From: Peptostreptococcus faecalis
Lineage (GTDB): Bacteria > Bacillota > Clostridia > Peptostreptococcales > Peptostreptococcaceae
Assembly: GCF_900240845.1 (NCBI RefSeq)
Contig: NZ_OERU01000007.1
Location: 1 to 49,868 of the forward strand
Length of the DNA stretch: 49,868 nt
Reading direction: 5' to 3'
Part shown: piece by piece, positions 42,622 to 49,744 of the stretch
Layout: each line of letters opens with the position of its first letter
Numbering within the stretch: position 1 is the first letter of the stretch
Notes under the pieces: model-generated
Databases searched by the model: none
What the model saw: only the letters and a program-made list of their open reading frames with translations
What the model was told of the DNA's origin: nothing
Translations under genes and position numbers: made by a program

Positions 42622-42694
42622 TATGCTTGCTGGTACACTCCCTTTCCCTTTCTTCCACGAAAGAAAAAGATAAATGCCAACATACTAAGCAAAG

Positions 42695-42737
42695 AAAAAA
42701 CGCTATAAACCGTAAAGGTTTCATAGCGTCGTTTTCT
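42695..42737 (-). terminator. Terminator of the XRE regulator gene
   Basis: On the minus strand ACGCTATGAAACC pairs with GGTTTATAGCGT, followed by TTTTTT. Confidence 0.8.
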
Positions 42738-42763
42738 TCAATATTCAGTTGTTTGTGAGAGGC

Positions 42764-43114
42764 TTATCTCTCTGTTTTGACTTCCAGTATCCCTTTTGCA
42801 GTAGCGGTCATAATTGTTAAATCCTTGTTATCCATACCGTCGAGCAGGCTTTCAAGCTGCCTGCGCGGTGTATCTTTTTCAGCTTTCTTTTTCGGGAAAA
42901 AGAATTGATCCACCGATATGTCAAAAAGGGTAACGAGCGCATAAAGCACTTGGAGACTTGGGGGCTGGCCTTCGTTTTCAATGTCTACCAGATAACGGGC
43001 CGTGTATCCTATCATACTGGCCACCTGTTCTCTGGTCCATCCTTTAGCTTCCCTTGCTTCCTTTATTGCTTTTCCTAATGCGCGAAAGTCAAATTGTTCA
43101 GTCGTCGTTTCCAT
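42764..43114 (-). CDS. XRE family transcriptional regulator
   Basis: 116 residues from ATG 43114 (AGGAGGG upstream; the in-frame start at 43159 has no site). Helix-turn-helix at ~12-65: LGKAIKEAREAKGWTREQVASM and YLVDIENEGQPPSL. A C-terminal tail (~70-116) completes it. It probably controls excision or transfer genes. Its start codon lies within one copy of an 18-bp repeat, with the second copy 75 bp away in the divergent promoter region, suggesting autoregulation. Confidence 0.88.
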   Translation of the reverse strand: METTTEQFDFRALGKAIKEAREAKGWTREQVASMIGYTARYLVDIENEGQPPSLQVLYALVTLFDISVDQFFFPKKKAEKDTPRRQLESLLDGMDNKDLTIMTATAKGILEVKTER

Positions 43115-43199
43115 AAATAGTTCACCCTCCTTTAGTTTACAGTTCACTTTGAAATCCATAAATGAGGGTGTATTTCAATTAGTTTCCGTAAATAGTTCA
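43107..43199. promoter_or_regulatory. Pair of 18-bp direct repeats, likely operators
   Basis: GTTTCCATAAATAGTTCA (43107-43124) and GTTTCCGTAAATAGTTCA (43182-43199) differ by one base. They lie at the start codon and in the divergent intergenic region of the XRE gene. Confidence 0.65.
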
Positions 43200-43210
43200 A
43201 AAAGTATTTC

Positions 43211-43239
43211 TTGTTATTATTCGCCCGTCCGTATATAAT
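43211..43239 (+). promoter_or_regulatory. Promoter of the small HTH gene
   Basis: TTGTTA (43211-43216), 17 bp, TATAAT (43234-43239). Confidence 0.7.
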
Positions 43240-43274
43240 TATATCATGCAGCAAAACGAAAGGGCGCTGAAAAT

Positions 43275-43454
43275 ATGGATTATATTTCTGTTGGGGACGT
43301 TGCGAAAAAGTGGGGCATATCCGAACGGCGCATACAAAAGCTCTGTGAGGAAAACCGTATCCCTGGTGTTGTGCGTTTTAGCCGTATGTGGATGATCCCC
43401 AAAGACGCAGAGAAGCCCAAAGATGGGCGGTACAAAGACACAAAAGGAGATTGA
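43275..43454 (+). CDS. Small helix-turn-helix (excisionase-like) protein
   Basis: 59 residues beginning MDYISVGDVAKKWGISERRI, followed by QKLCEENRIPG and FSRMWMIPKDAEKP: a MerR-like winged helix as in excisionases and small DNA-binding proteins of conjugative elements. It follows a good promoter, though its Shine-Dalgarno is weak (AAAGGG, about 14 nt upstream). Divergent from the XRE gene. It may be the directionality factor or a second regulator. Confidence 0.8.
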   Translation: MDYISVGDVAKKWGISERRIQKLCEENRIPGVVRFSRMWMIPKDAEKPKDGRYKDTKGD

Positions 43455-43485
43455 AAAAGAAAGCAATCGTTATTGAGGTGAACAT

Positions 43486-44397
43486 ATGAAAATAGACCGT
43501 CTAATCGGTATCATTACAATCCTTTTGCAAAAGGAAAAAGCAACAACATCACAATTAGCAGAGCGATTTGAGGTTTCACAAAGGACTATCCAGCGAGATA
43601 TTGATAATATATGTAAAGCTGGTATCCCTATTGTGTCCATGCAAGGATATGGCGGGGGGCTTTCCATTGCAGAAGGTTATAAAATTGATAAAACATTACT
43701 GACACAAAATGAATTGAGTGCAATTTTTATGGGACTCAAGAGTATAGATAGCATTTCAAAATATACTTATTCTCAAAGTCTTATGGAAAAACTCGGTAAT
43801 GAAAAGAGTGCTATCCTATCCGACCACAATAGAGTTATTATTCATTTATCTTCATTTTATCAAGTGAGTGTAACTGAAAAAATTGATGTGATAAAGCAGG
43901 CCATTAGCAATCGAGAACTAATTTCATTTCAATATTATTCTGAAAAGGGAGAAAGCGAACGTATTATTGAGCCTTATTTTATTATGTTTAGGTGGCTCGC
44001 ATGGTATGTTTATGGATACTGTCTTACCCAACAAGATTTTAGACTTTTCAAATTGAATCGTCTAAGTGGATTGCAAAATCTAAAAACAAGTTATGAGGAA
44101 AGATTTATTTCAGAGAAAGAGCTTGATTTTGACCAGTATATTTGGCGTGATGATATTAAACTGGTAGCTCTTTTTGACATGAGTGTAAAATATAGACTGA
44201 TTGATGAATATGGTCCCGAATGTGTAACATTCGATAACCAATCTGGCAAGTTGTTATTTGAAAATGTTTTCACAAACCGTAACCACTTACTACAATGGAT
44301 ACTAAGTTATGGCGATGCCGTAAAGGTCATAGAACCACTTGATTTAGTCGATAGAGTTTGCCAAAATGCAAAAAATATGTTGGCTCAATATAAATGA
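43486..44397 (+). CDS. WYL-domain transcriptional regulator (YafY type)
   Basis: 303 residues. An N-terminal winged helix (~1-60; TTSQLAERFEVSQRTIQRDI) is followed by a GGYGGGLSI-like loop, and a WYL domain ~140-215 (ISFQYYSEKG, YVYGYCLTQQDFRLFKLNRL) and WCX-like C-terminus. WYL regulators sense small ligands or nucleic acids and often sit beside the genes they control. GAGGTGAAC precedes the ATG. The flavin-reductase-like gene 69 bp downstream is a likely target. Confidence 0.87.
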   Translation: MKIDRLIGIITILLQKEKATTSQLAERFEVSQRTIQRDIDNICKAGIPIVSMQGYGGGLSIAEGYKIDKTLLTQNELSAIFMGLKSIDSISKYTYSQSLMEKLGNEKSAILSDHNRVIIHLSSFYQVSVTEKIDVIKQAISNRELISFQYYSEKGESERIIEPYFIMFRWLAWYVYGYCLTQQDFRLFKLNRLSGLQNLKTSYEERFISEKELDFDQYIWRDDIKLVALFDMSVKYRLIDEYGPECVTFDNQSGKLLFENVFTNRNHLLQWILSYGDAVKVIEPLDLVDRVCQNAKNMLAQYK

Positions 44398-44418
44398 TAC
44401 GACATACAGGTGTCGTAT
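44397..44418. promoter_or_regulatory. Inverted repeat between WYL and flavin-reductase-like genes
   Basis: ATACGACA and TGTCGTAT, perfect 8-bp arms around TACAGG. No T-tail of terminator type; an operator is as likely. Confidence 0.5.
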
Positions 44419-44466
44419 TGCTTCTGCTACTCTAAAACTATCTAAAAACTAAAGGGGGATTTTGTT

Positions 44467-45150
44467 ATGAAAAAAGAGGTTTCAATTTTTGATAGACCAG
44501 AGAAACTTGCTGGATATGATATTGAGCAATACGTAGCATTTTGCGGCAACTTGTCTTGGTATGATTTTGTTACAGCCATGCCATCGTTGGTATTCGTCGT
44601 TACAGGCTGGAAATCTAACGGCAAGGAAAACGCTTGTCTGCACTCTTGGTCTAGCTTTATGGGAAGTGGATTAGAAAACTTTATCTGTATATTGGGAAAA
44701 GTCAATAAAGACGGGCATATGTATCAATCCTTGAAAGAAACGAAAGTATGCGTGCTGAATTTTCCCTCAAACGATATTTATGACCGATGTGTTAAAACCA
44801 TTAGTAATAATCAGTTTGAAATAGATGAGATCACCGCTTCGGGGCTTACGGCAGAGAAAGCAGCAAAGGTCAATGCACCACAAATTAAAGAGTGTTTTTT
44901 GAATATAGAATGTGAATACTTATGGGAACAGGAGCTTTTCGAGGGAAGTAAAGAAGTGGCGATTGCAGTAAGGGCCGTCAATATTTGCATGGATAGCGAA
45001 TACTACGACCAAACCAAACTCGGAAGATATGGAAAGAACGGTTATTTGTACTACATTGACCAGCCTACCAACCCGGAAACAGGAGAAATAACACCTGTTG
45101 GCCCCGGAACAATGGAAGCGGGCAATCCCATTGAGTGGATTACAGAATAA
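44467..45150 (+). CDS. Flavin-reductase-like FMN-binding split-barrel protein
   Basis: 227 residues. The first half has the split-barrel pattern: TAMPSLVFVVTGWKSNGKEN near residues 35-60, then CLHSWSSFMGSG, and later KETKVCVLNFPSNDIYDRC and the C-terminal GRYGKNGYLYY. The family binds FMN and acts as flavin reductases or in resistance to small toxic compounds. Substrate unknown. AAAGGGGGA precedes the ATG; downstream of the WYL regulator, from which control is inferred. Confidence 0.75.
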   Translation: MKKEVSIFDRPEKLAGYDIEQYVAFCGNLSWYDFVTAMPSLVFVVTGWKSNGKENACLHSWSSFMGSGLENFICILGKVNKDGHMYQSLKETKVCVLNFPSNDIYDRCVKTISNNQFEIDEITASGLTAEKAAKVNAPQIKECFLNIECEYLWEQELFEGSKEVAIAVRAVNICMDSEYYDQTKLGRYGKNGYLYYIDQPTNPETGEITPVGPGTMEAGNPIEWITE

Positions 45151-45179
45151 GTATTTGATTGCGAAAGGATTAAGTGCCT

Positions 45180-45371
45180 ATGCAAAATAACGAAGAATGG
45201 ATACTATGTCCTGTATGCCAAAATAAAACGAGAGTTAAAATGCGGGACGACACTAAACTTGAGAATTTTCCGCTGTTCTGCCCGAAGTGCAAAAAAGAAA
45301 CTCTTATTAATGTATCAAAATTGAATATAACGCCTATTACAGAGCCAGACGCTAAGACGCAGGGACACTAA
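45180..45371 (+). CDS. Cysteine-rich KTR-type small protein
   Basis: 63 residues: WILCPVCQNKTRVKMRDDT then FCPKCKKETLINV, two CxxC pairs forming a zinc ribbon, the 'cysteine-rich KTR' family common in ICEs. ATG 45180 is 10 nt after AAAGGA (GTG 45174 is only 4). The 3' end runs into short direct repeats (TAAGACG units, about 45352-45384). Confidence 0.75.
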   Translation: MQNNEEWILCPVCQNKTRVKMRDDTKLENFPLFCPKCKKETLINVSKLNITPITEPDAKTQGH

Positions 45372-45387
45372 GACGTTAAGACGCAGA

Positions 45388-45427
45388 GCCGGTAATTGTG
45401 AGTAACCTCACGATTATCGGCTTTTTT
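45388..45427 (+). terminator. Terminator after the KTR gene
   Basis: GCCGGTAATTGTGAG with CTCACGATTATCGGC (two mismatches), then T6. Confidence 0.75.
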
Positions 45428-45824
45428 CATTTTGAATAATCAAAGCCGCCGTTTTCCTTTTCAAAAATTGGACTTGCGGAGGGTGTATTAAAGTCGCCCT
45501 TTTTGAAGGACATGGCGGTATCCGGGGAGGTATCGCCATGTTCATTTTCTATTATGCTCCTTTACCACCAGGTAGACTGTCAAAAAAAGCCCTTATCACG
45601 AATGGGATACTTATACCCACCGATTTACGTTCTCAGTTCATCATGTAGGAAATATATGGAAAGCTGCCCGGCTGACTTATATTCAGTCGGGCTTTTTTGC
45701 GCCTGAAAATCTTTCTCAAACTTTTTCGGGCTTCCTTTTGGCATACCCCAAACCCTGTCGTGGAGGGTTTGCGAAAGGGGATAAACCTAATAACCAGCCC
45801 CCTGGGACGAAAGGGGGTGAAAAC
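45428..45824. other. Spacer before the sigma-like gene
   Basis: No supported gene. It contains a terminator hairpin, GCCCGGCTGAC (45666-45676) with CAGTCGGGC (45684-45692) plus T6, and the AAAGGGGGTG ribosome site of the next gene. Confidence 0.6.
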
Positions 45825-46265
45825 ATGAACCCTGAACGTTTCGAGTGGAAAATCCGCTGTGAGTTCAATGCGTACTGCAAGCAAGTGTTACGCAACGAAC
45901 TCAAAGACGCCCTCCGTGAACGAAAACGGCGCAGCCGGCGCGAAGTGAATTTTTCAGAACTGACACCGCATGAGGAAAGCCAACTTTATACCGTGGACAA
46001 GTATTTTGATAGCCCTGATAAAGAAGAAACCTTTTGTGCGGGCGGCCTGAAGATTTCCACAAAGCTGCTTGCTGACGCTCTGCACACGCTGCCGGAGGAG
46101 AAGCGGCAAGCCGTACTGCTGTATTACTTCTTTGGTATGTCTGATGTGGAGATCGCGGAAGAAATGAAGATACCGAGAAGTACCGTACAGTATCGGCGGA
46201 CAAGCTCTTTCCGGCTACTGAAACAATATTTGGAGGAACGCGCAGATGAATGGGATGAATGGTAG
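45825..46265 (+). CDS. Sigma-70 region 4-like regulator
   Basis: 146 residues from ATG 45825, just after AAAGGGGGTGAAAAC; in-frame codons upstream lack a site. The C-terminal ~60 residues are a region 4 helix-turn-helix: LHTLPEEKRQAVLLYYFFGM, DVEIAEEMKIPRSTVQYRRT. It resembles Orf7-type sigma-like factors of Tn916-family elements that activate transfer or excision genes. The end overlaps the next gene by 20 bp. Confidence 0.85.
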   Translation: MNPERFEWKIRCEFNAYCKQVLRNELKDALRERKRRSRREVNFSELTPHEESQLYTVDKYFDSPDKEETFCAGGLKISTKLLADALHTLPEEKRQAVLLYYFFGMSDVEIAEEMKIPRSTVQYRRTSSFRLLKQYLEERADEWDEW

Positions 46266-46497
46266 TAGCAATGACGAACGCGGCTTGCTGCCTTTTCCGG
46301 TCATCGTAGCCGCAACAAAAGGCGACCCGGATGCCATGAAGATTGTAGTGCAGCACTACCAAAGCTACATAGCCTACCTCTCTATGCAGAAAATCCGTGA
46401 TGAAAGTGGCAATACCTATTGGGGCATAGACGAGGATTTTAGGGAACGGCTGCAATCAAAGCTCATGCGGGCTGTCCTGACCTTCAAGGTGGAATAA
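46246..46497 (+). CDS. Helix-turn-helix (Orf8-like, sigma region 2-like) small protein
   Basis: 83 residues: VIVAATKGDPDAMKIVVQHY, then FRERLQSKLMRAVLTF. This matches the small Orf8-type helical proteins paired with the sigma-like gene in conjugative transposons; together they may make a split sigma-like factor. Coding overlap with the upstream gene supports coupling. The exact start (46246 or the next ATG) is uncertain. Confidence 0.82.
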   Translation: MNGMNGSSNDERGLLPFPVIVAATKGDPDAMKIVVQHYQSYIAYLSMQKIRDESGNTYWGIDEDFRERLQSKLMRAVLTFKVE

Positions 46498-46579
46498 AAC
46501 TATTGTGAAGAGTTTCCTCCCCTTTCCGTTTCTCAACAGCACACCTTGATTTTGCTCCTTGACAAAGAAAGCCTCGCAA

Positions 46580-46850
46580 GATAACGGCGACGCAGTATAA
46601 CAGGCATACGGATACATTCTGTCTGTATCGAGCCTTGCAGCCGGTGCGCCATGACCTCTTAGGAGCGAGCGATCAAACTAGGACTGTAAAGCGGATGTGG
46701 TGATCCGTGGGCGAGGACATACAGGCAGGACAATGATACTCCCTTATCGCCATAGTCCGAGCGTTCAAAGCGTCACAGGCAATGGGTAGGGTTCCGGCAG
46801 ACCGTCGTAGGGGTGAAATTCCCGTGGAGCTGTACCAACAGCCGTCCGTT
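46580..46850 (+). ncRNA. Structured RNA candidate (HEARO/omega-RNA-like, tentative)
   Basis: About 270 nt with no credible reading frame, GC-richer than a spacer, and many nested helices: AGGC/GCCT enclosing GATACA/TGTATC (46602-46635), GGACT (46681)/AGTCC (46754) enclosing CGGAT/ATCCG (46692-46707), GGGG/CCC (46810-46823), GCTGT/ACAGC (46829-46842), and a possible pseudoknot GACGC (~46589)/GCGTC (~46768). Size and compact style remind me of HEARO/IsrB omega RNAs, but no IsrB-type ORF is nearby. Family assignment is from memory; that it is a structured element is more certain. Confidence 0.5.
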
Positions 46851-46897
46851 TATGCCTATTTTCATTTTACACTGTTAAATGAAAGGGGTATTTTTCT

Positions 46898-47074
46898 ATG
46901 CAAACAAAACAAGAAGAAAATTCCCCTATTGTACGAGAGTACATTGTAGGGGATACAAAATATATTGTTAAGGCTTCTGTAAAAGAGGCTGCAACTGAGG
47001 ACGCGGCAACAAAGATACGCCGCCTGATACGAAATGATATAGGAAAGCAAAAAACACAAAATAATGATGTGTGA
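46898..47074 (+). CDS. tnpW: TnpW-like transposon-encoded protein
   Basis: 58 residues: IVREYIVGDTKYIVKASVKE then ATKIRRLIRNDI, the pattern of TnpW proteins that precede large serine recombinases in Tn4451/Tn5397-like elements. GAAAGGGG precedes the ATG by about 11 nt. Function unknown; conserved position suggests a role with the recombinase. Confidence 0.8.
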   Translation: MQTKQEENSPIVREYIVGDTKYIVKASVKEAATEDAATKIRRLIRNDIGKQKTQNNDV

Positions 47075-47107
47075 TTTCCTGTTGAGGCTGACAGGTAGCG
47101 AACTGAG

Positions 47108-47128
47108 CGGTATAATATATACATACCG
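47108..47128. promoter_or_regulatory. Inverted repeat over a -10-like box before the recombinase gene
   Basis: CGGTAT (47108-47113) and ATACCG (47123-47128) flank a TATAAT sequence; possible operator/promoter. Confidence 0.5.
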
Positions 47129-47162
47129 TTACGCTGCTTGTTTACCGGAATAGGAGGCAAAC

Positions 47163-49019
47163 ATGAACAAGCAAGTAACAAAAACAGCGCCTAATAACGC
47201 TCTTTACCTTGACAATCAAACACCGATAAACACGGTTGTTCCATTTCAGCCGATCAAAGGCGGCGCCCCATTGGGGGAGGCTACCCGTGAGGCTATCAAC
47301 AAAACCGTGCTTCAATTCTATGTGCAGAACCAACCCAAAGAGGAAGTGTCCGAGGGCATAACTGCCCTGTATGAACGTCTTTCACAAGAGGATGGACAAG
47401 AGGGCGAAAGTAACAGTATCGCCAATCAAAAGAAAATTTTAGAGCGGTATTGTCGTGATCGTGGATATTCTGGTATTCGTCATTATGAAGATGATGGGTA
47501 CAGTGGTACAAACTTCAACCGTCCTGGCTTTCAAGAAATGCTTGCAGACGTAAAGGCTGGCAAAATAAGCCGCGTTATTGTTAAGGATATGTCGCGTTTC
47601 GGACGTGACTATCTACAAGTTGGTATGTATACGGATATTCTATTTCCCGATTTTGGCGTTCACTTCGTAGCCGTTAATGATGGCGTGGACAGCACACGCG
47701 GTGACAACGAGTTTACGGCCATTCGCAATGTGTTCAATGAAATGTACGCTCGCGATACTTCAAAGAAAATCCGTGCTACATGGCAGTCAAAAGGAAAATC
47801 TGGCGAACGTCTGACTTCAATTCCTCCTTATGGATACCGTAAAGACCCAGAGGACAAAAAGAAGTGGATCGTAGACCCAGAGGCCGCCGCCATCGTGCAA
47901 AAGGTATTCTCACTATGTATTGATGGATTGGGGCCGACGCAGATTGCTAAATGGCTACAAACAAACAGTGTCCCCAATCCCTCTGCATATTGTCATGCAC
48001 ACGAACTTCCCACCACCAACAAACCCAAGGCTAATCCGTACAAGTGGACAAATGAAACGGTATCTCGTATGTTGGAGCGCGTTGAGTATTTGGGGCATAC
48101 GGTCAACTTCCGTACCAAAAAGCAGTCTTATAAAAGCAAAAAGAAGATATTCAATGATCCATCGGAATGGGCAATCTTCGAGAATACACAAGAACCGATT
48201 ATTGATGAAAGTGTTTTCCTGATTGTTCAGAATATACGGCAATCAAGGTGTCGCCCTAATAAGATGGGTGAAATGGGTATGTTCTCTGGGCTGCTGTTTT
48301 GTGCTGATTGCGGTGCTACCATGTATCAGTGTAGGACAAACTATTTTAAGCCTGAGCAGGAATATTATCTCTGCTCCACCTATCGCAAAGACCGCACCAT
48401 TTGCAACAATACTCATTCGATCCGCACCATGCCGCTCACAGAGGTCGTATTACAGAACTTGCGTGAAGCGATTTCGTATGTAACGCAGTATAAGGACGAC
48501 TTCATTCGTGAGGCAGCGGAAACTGATATGCGTACACGTGACAAGGTGCTAATGCAAAAAAAGGACGCTCTTGCACAAGCTGAAAAGCGAATTATCGAAC
48601 TGGATGTAATTTTCAAACGCATTTATGAGGACAACATATCTGGCAAGCTGACCGACGAGCGCTTTATTAAGCTCTCCCGTGATTATGAGCTTGAACAGGA
48701 TAATTTGAAATCAACGGCTAAAGTGTTGCGTGAAGAAGTCAAGCAGCAAGAGAAATGCAAAACCAATGTTAAAAGTTTTATGGCAATAGCGAACAAGTAC
48801 ACGGATTTTACAGAACTTGACGCAACAATCTTAAATGAGTTTGTTGACAAAATTCTTATTTCTAAAACTTCCGGCCAACGAGGACGCAGAGCTAGTGATA
48901 CCATCACCAAAGTACAGGAAATTGAGATTGTCTACAACTTTATCGGTGCTTTTGATTTTGGAAAGGCCATTGAGCAAGCTAAAAACAACAATAGAATAGC
49001 GAAAGTCGGCATAGCATAA
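47163..49019 (+). CDS. Large serine recombinase (TndX/TnpX type)
   Basis: 618 residues. A ~65-residue N-terminal extension precedes the resolvase domain, whose nucleophile is S74 in ALYERLSQED; IVKDMSRFGRDYL and NVFNEMYARDTSKKIRA follow. A recombinase domain comes next (IPPYGYRKDPEDKKKW), then a zinc ribbon (FCADCGATM...YYLCSTY), a coiled coil and a DUF4368-like tail. It excises and integrates the element through the ends described at 20519 and 49062. TAGGAGGCAAAC precedes the ATG. Complete. Confidence 0.93.
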   Translation: MNKQVTKTAPNNALYLDNQTPINTVVPFQPIKGGAPLGEATREAINKTVLQFYVQNQPKEEVSEGITALYERLSQEDGQEGESNSIANQKKILERYCRDRGYSGIRHYEDDGYSGTNFNRPGFQEMLADVKAGKISRVIVKDMSRFGRDYLQVGMYTDILFPDFGVHFVAVNDGVDSTRGDNEFTAIRNVFNEMYARDTSKKIRATWQSKGKSGERLTSIPPYGYRKDPEDKKKWIVDPEAAAIVQKVFSLCIDGLGPTQIAKWLQTNSVPNPSAYCHAHELPTTNKPKANPYKWTNETVSRMLERVEYLGHTVNFRTKKQSYKSKKKIFNDPSEWAIFENTQEPIIDESVFLIVQNIRQSRCRPNKMGEMGMFSGLLFCADCGATMYQCRTNYFKPEQEYYLCSTYRKDRTICNNTHSIRTMPLTEVVLQNLREAISYVTQYKDDFIREAAETDMRTRDKVLMQKKDALAQAEKRIIELDVIFKRIYEDNISGKLTDERFIKLSRDYELEQDNLKSTAKVLREEVKQQEKCKTNVKSFMAIANKYTDFTELDATILNEFVDKILISKTSGQRGRRASDTITKVQEIEIVYNFIGAFDFGKAIEQAKNNNRIAKVGIA

Positions 49020-49045
49020 ATGCCATACCGACTTTCAGATTTAAT

Positions 49046-49061
49046 GTTTTCTTACCTCACC
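49046..49061 (-). repeat. Right terminal inverted repeat of the element
   Basis: Read on the minus strand it is GGTGAGGTAAGAAAAC, pairing with 20524-20539. The GCTGT duplicate follows at 49062-49066. Confidence 0.8.
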
Positions 49062-49084
49062 GCTGTTAATGTAGGTGTTTTTTT
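49062..49084 (+). terminator. Right half of the split CWB2-gene terminator
   Basis: GCTGTTAATGTAGGTG plus T7; the partner of the half hairpin at 20501-20523. Confidence 0.75.
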
Positions 49085-49151
49085 AATATAAAAATTTACT
49101 CCTACAGAAATCTTTAAAGGGTCTGTTTTTATGTAAAAATACTTACTTCCA

Positions 49152-49214
49152 ATATTATTTAACAAATATAAAATATTATGTAAAACATAATATTTTATAT
49201 TTGTTAAATAATAT
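49152..49214. repeat. Perfect 30-bp palindrome with 3-nt loop
   Basis: Arms 49152-49181 and 49185-49214 are exact inverse complements around AAA; very AT-rich and without a T-tail. It lies in the 5' region of the DUF2975-like gene. Confidence 0.9.
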
Positions 49215-49266
49215 ATTTACTTAAATACATAAATATGATAATATAATAAAAACAGGGGGGATGTAA

Positions 49267-49731
49267 ATGAATTCAAAGAAATACAAAGCTGTTAAGGTTA
49301 TCTTTATGATAACGCTGTTTTTTTTAATATTAATAAATGTATCAAATATTGTGTGGGTTTTATCTATGATGTTAGAAATCGGAATTAAAAAGGAAGTGAT
49401 AAGCTTATTATATCCAGATGTAATAATTCTGCTGTGGACATTTTCTATATTTTTTTTGCTAAGGATGTTGAGAAAAATGGAACAAGGATTTTTTTTAGAA
49501 AAAGAAATGAAGGAACCAAAAATAATTGCTAATATATTTTTAATTATGACAATATCAGAAGCTATTTTTTTTAATTTAACAGGTGGGGTGATTAGGATGG
49601 GTAATATGAGAAGTAATGCATTTAGTTTAATGATATTTGTATATCTTTTTATATATTTAGTCTTTTTGATATTACCTACTTTGTTTAGCGAAATTAAAAA
49701 TCTTGATGAAGAGAACAAGTCCATAATTTAA
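49267..49731 (+). CDS. DUF2975-like membrane protein
   Basis: 154 residues with four membrane helices (~9-35, ~48-65, ~85-105, ~117-142). The arrangement, with LRKMEQGFFLEKE between helices 2 and 3, and a small XRE regulator directly downstream, matches the DUF2975-regulator pairs of Firmicutes. GGGGGGATG lies 6 nt before the ATG. Function unknown. Confidence 0.72.
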   Translation: MNSKKYKAVKVIFMITLFFLILINVSNIVWVLSMMLEIGIKKEVISLLYPDVIILLWTFSIFFLLRMLRKMEQGFFLEKEMKEPKIIANIFLIMTISEAIFFNLTGGVIRMGNMRSNAFSLMIFVYLFIYLVFLILPTLFSEIKNLDEENKSII

Positions 49732-49744
49732 AGAGAGGAATAAA

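Larger units (their letters stand above)
20519..49061. mobile_element. Tn1549-type integrative conjugative element with serine recombinase
   Basis: GCTGT occurs at 20519-20523 and 49062-49066. Just inside are imperfect 16-bp inverted repeats: GTTGAGATAAGAAAAC (20524-20539) and, inverted, GGTGAGGTAAGAAAAC (49046-49061). Between them are a type IV secretion set, coupling protein, relaxase, regulators and a large serine recombinase next to the right end. Conjugation gene order matches Tn1549/CTn-type elements, but integration is by a TndX-like serine enzyme. GC content rises sharply inside. The core genes appear complete, except a frameshift at the start of the methyltransferase. Confidence 0.9.

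Noticed and set aside
45349..45388. TAAGACG repeats after the KTR gene considered as iterons
   Set aside because: Only about three imperfect units at a gene end, directly before a terminator; no replication gene beside them.
45503..45706. 67-codon plus frame before the sigma-like gene
   Set aside because: Ends across a terminator hairpin and has no family pattern; treated as spacer.
20733..49019. Search for an antibiotic resistance gene in the element
   Set aside because: I recognised no van, tet, erm or aminoglycoside gene; the WYL/flavin-reductase-like pair is the nearest to a possible detoxification cargo.
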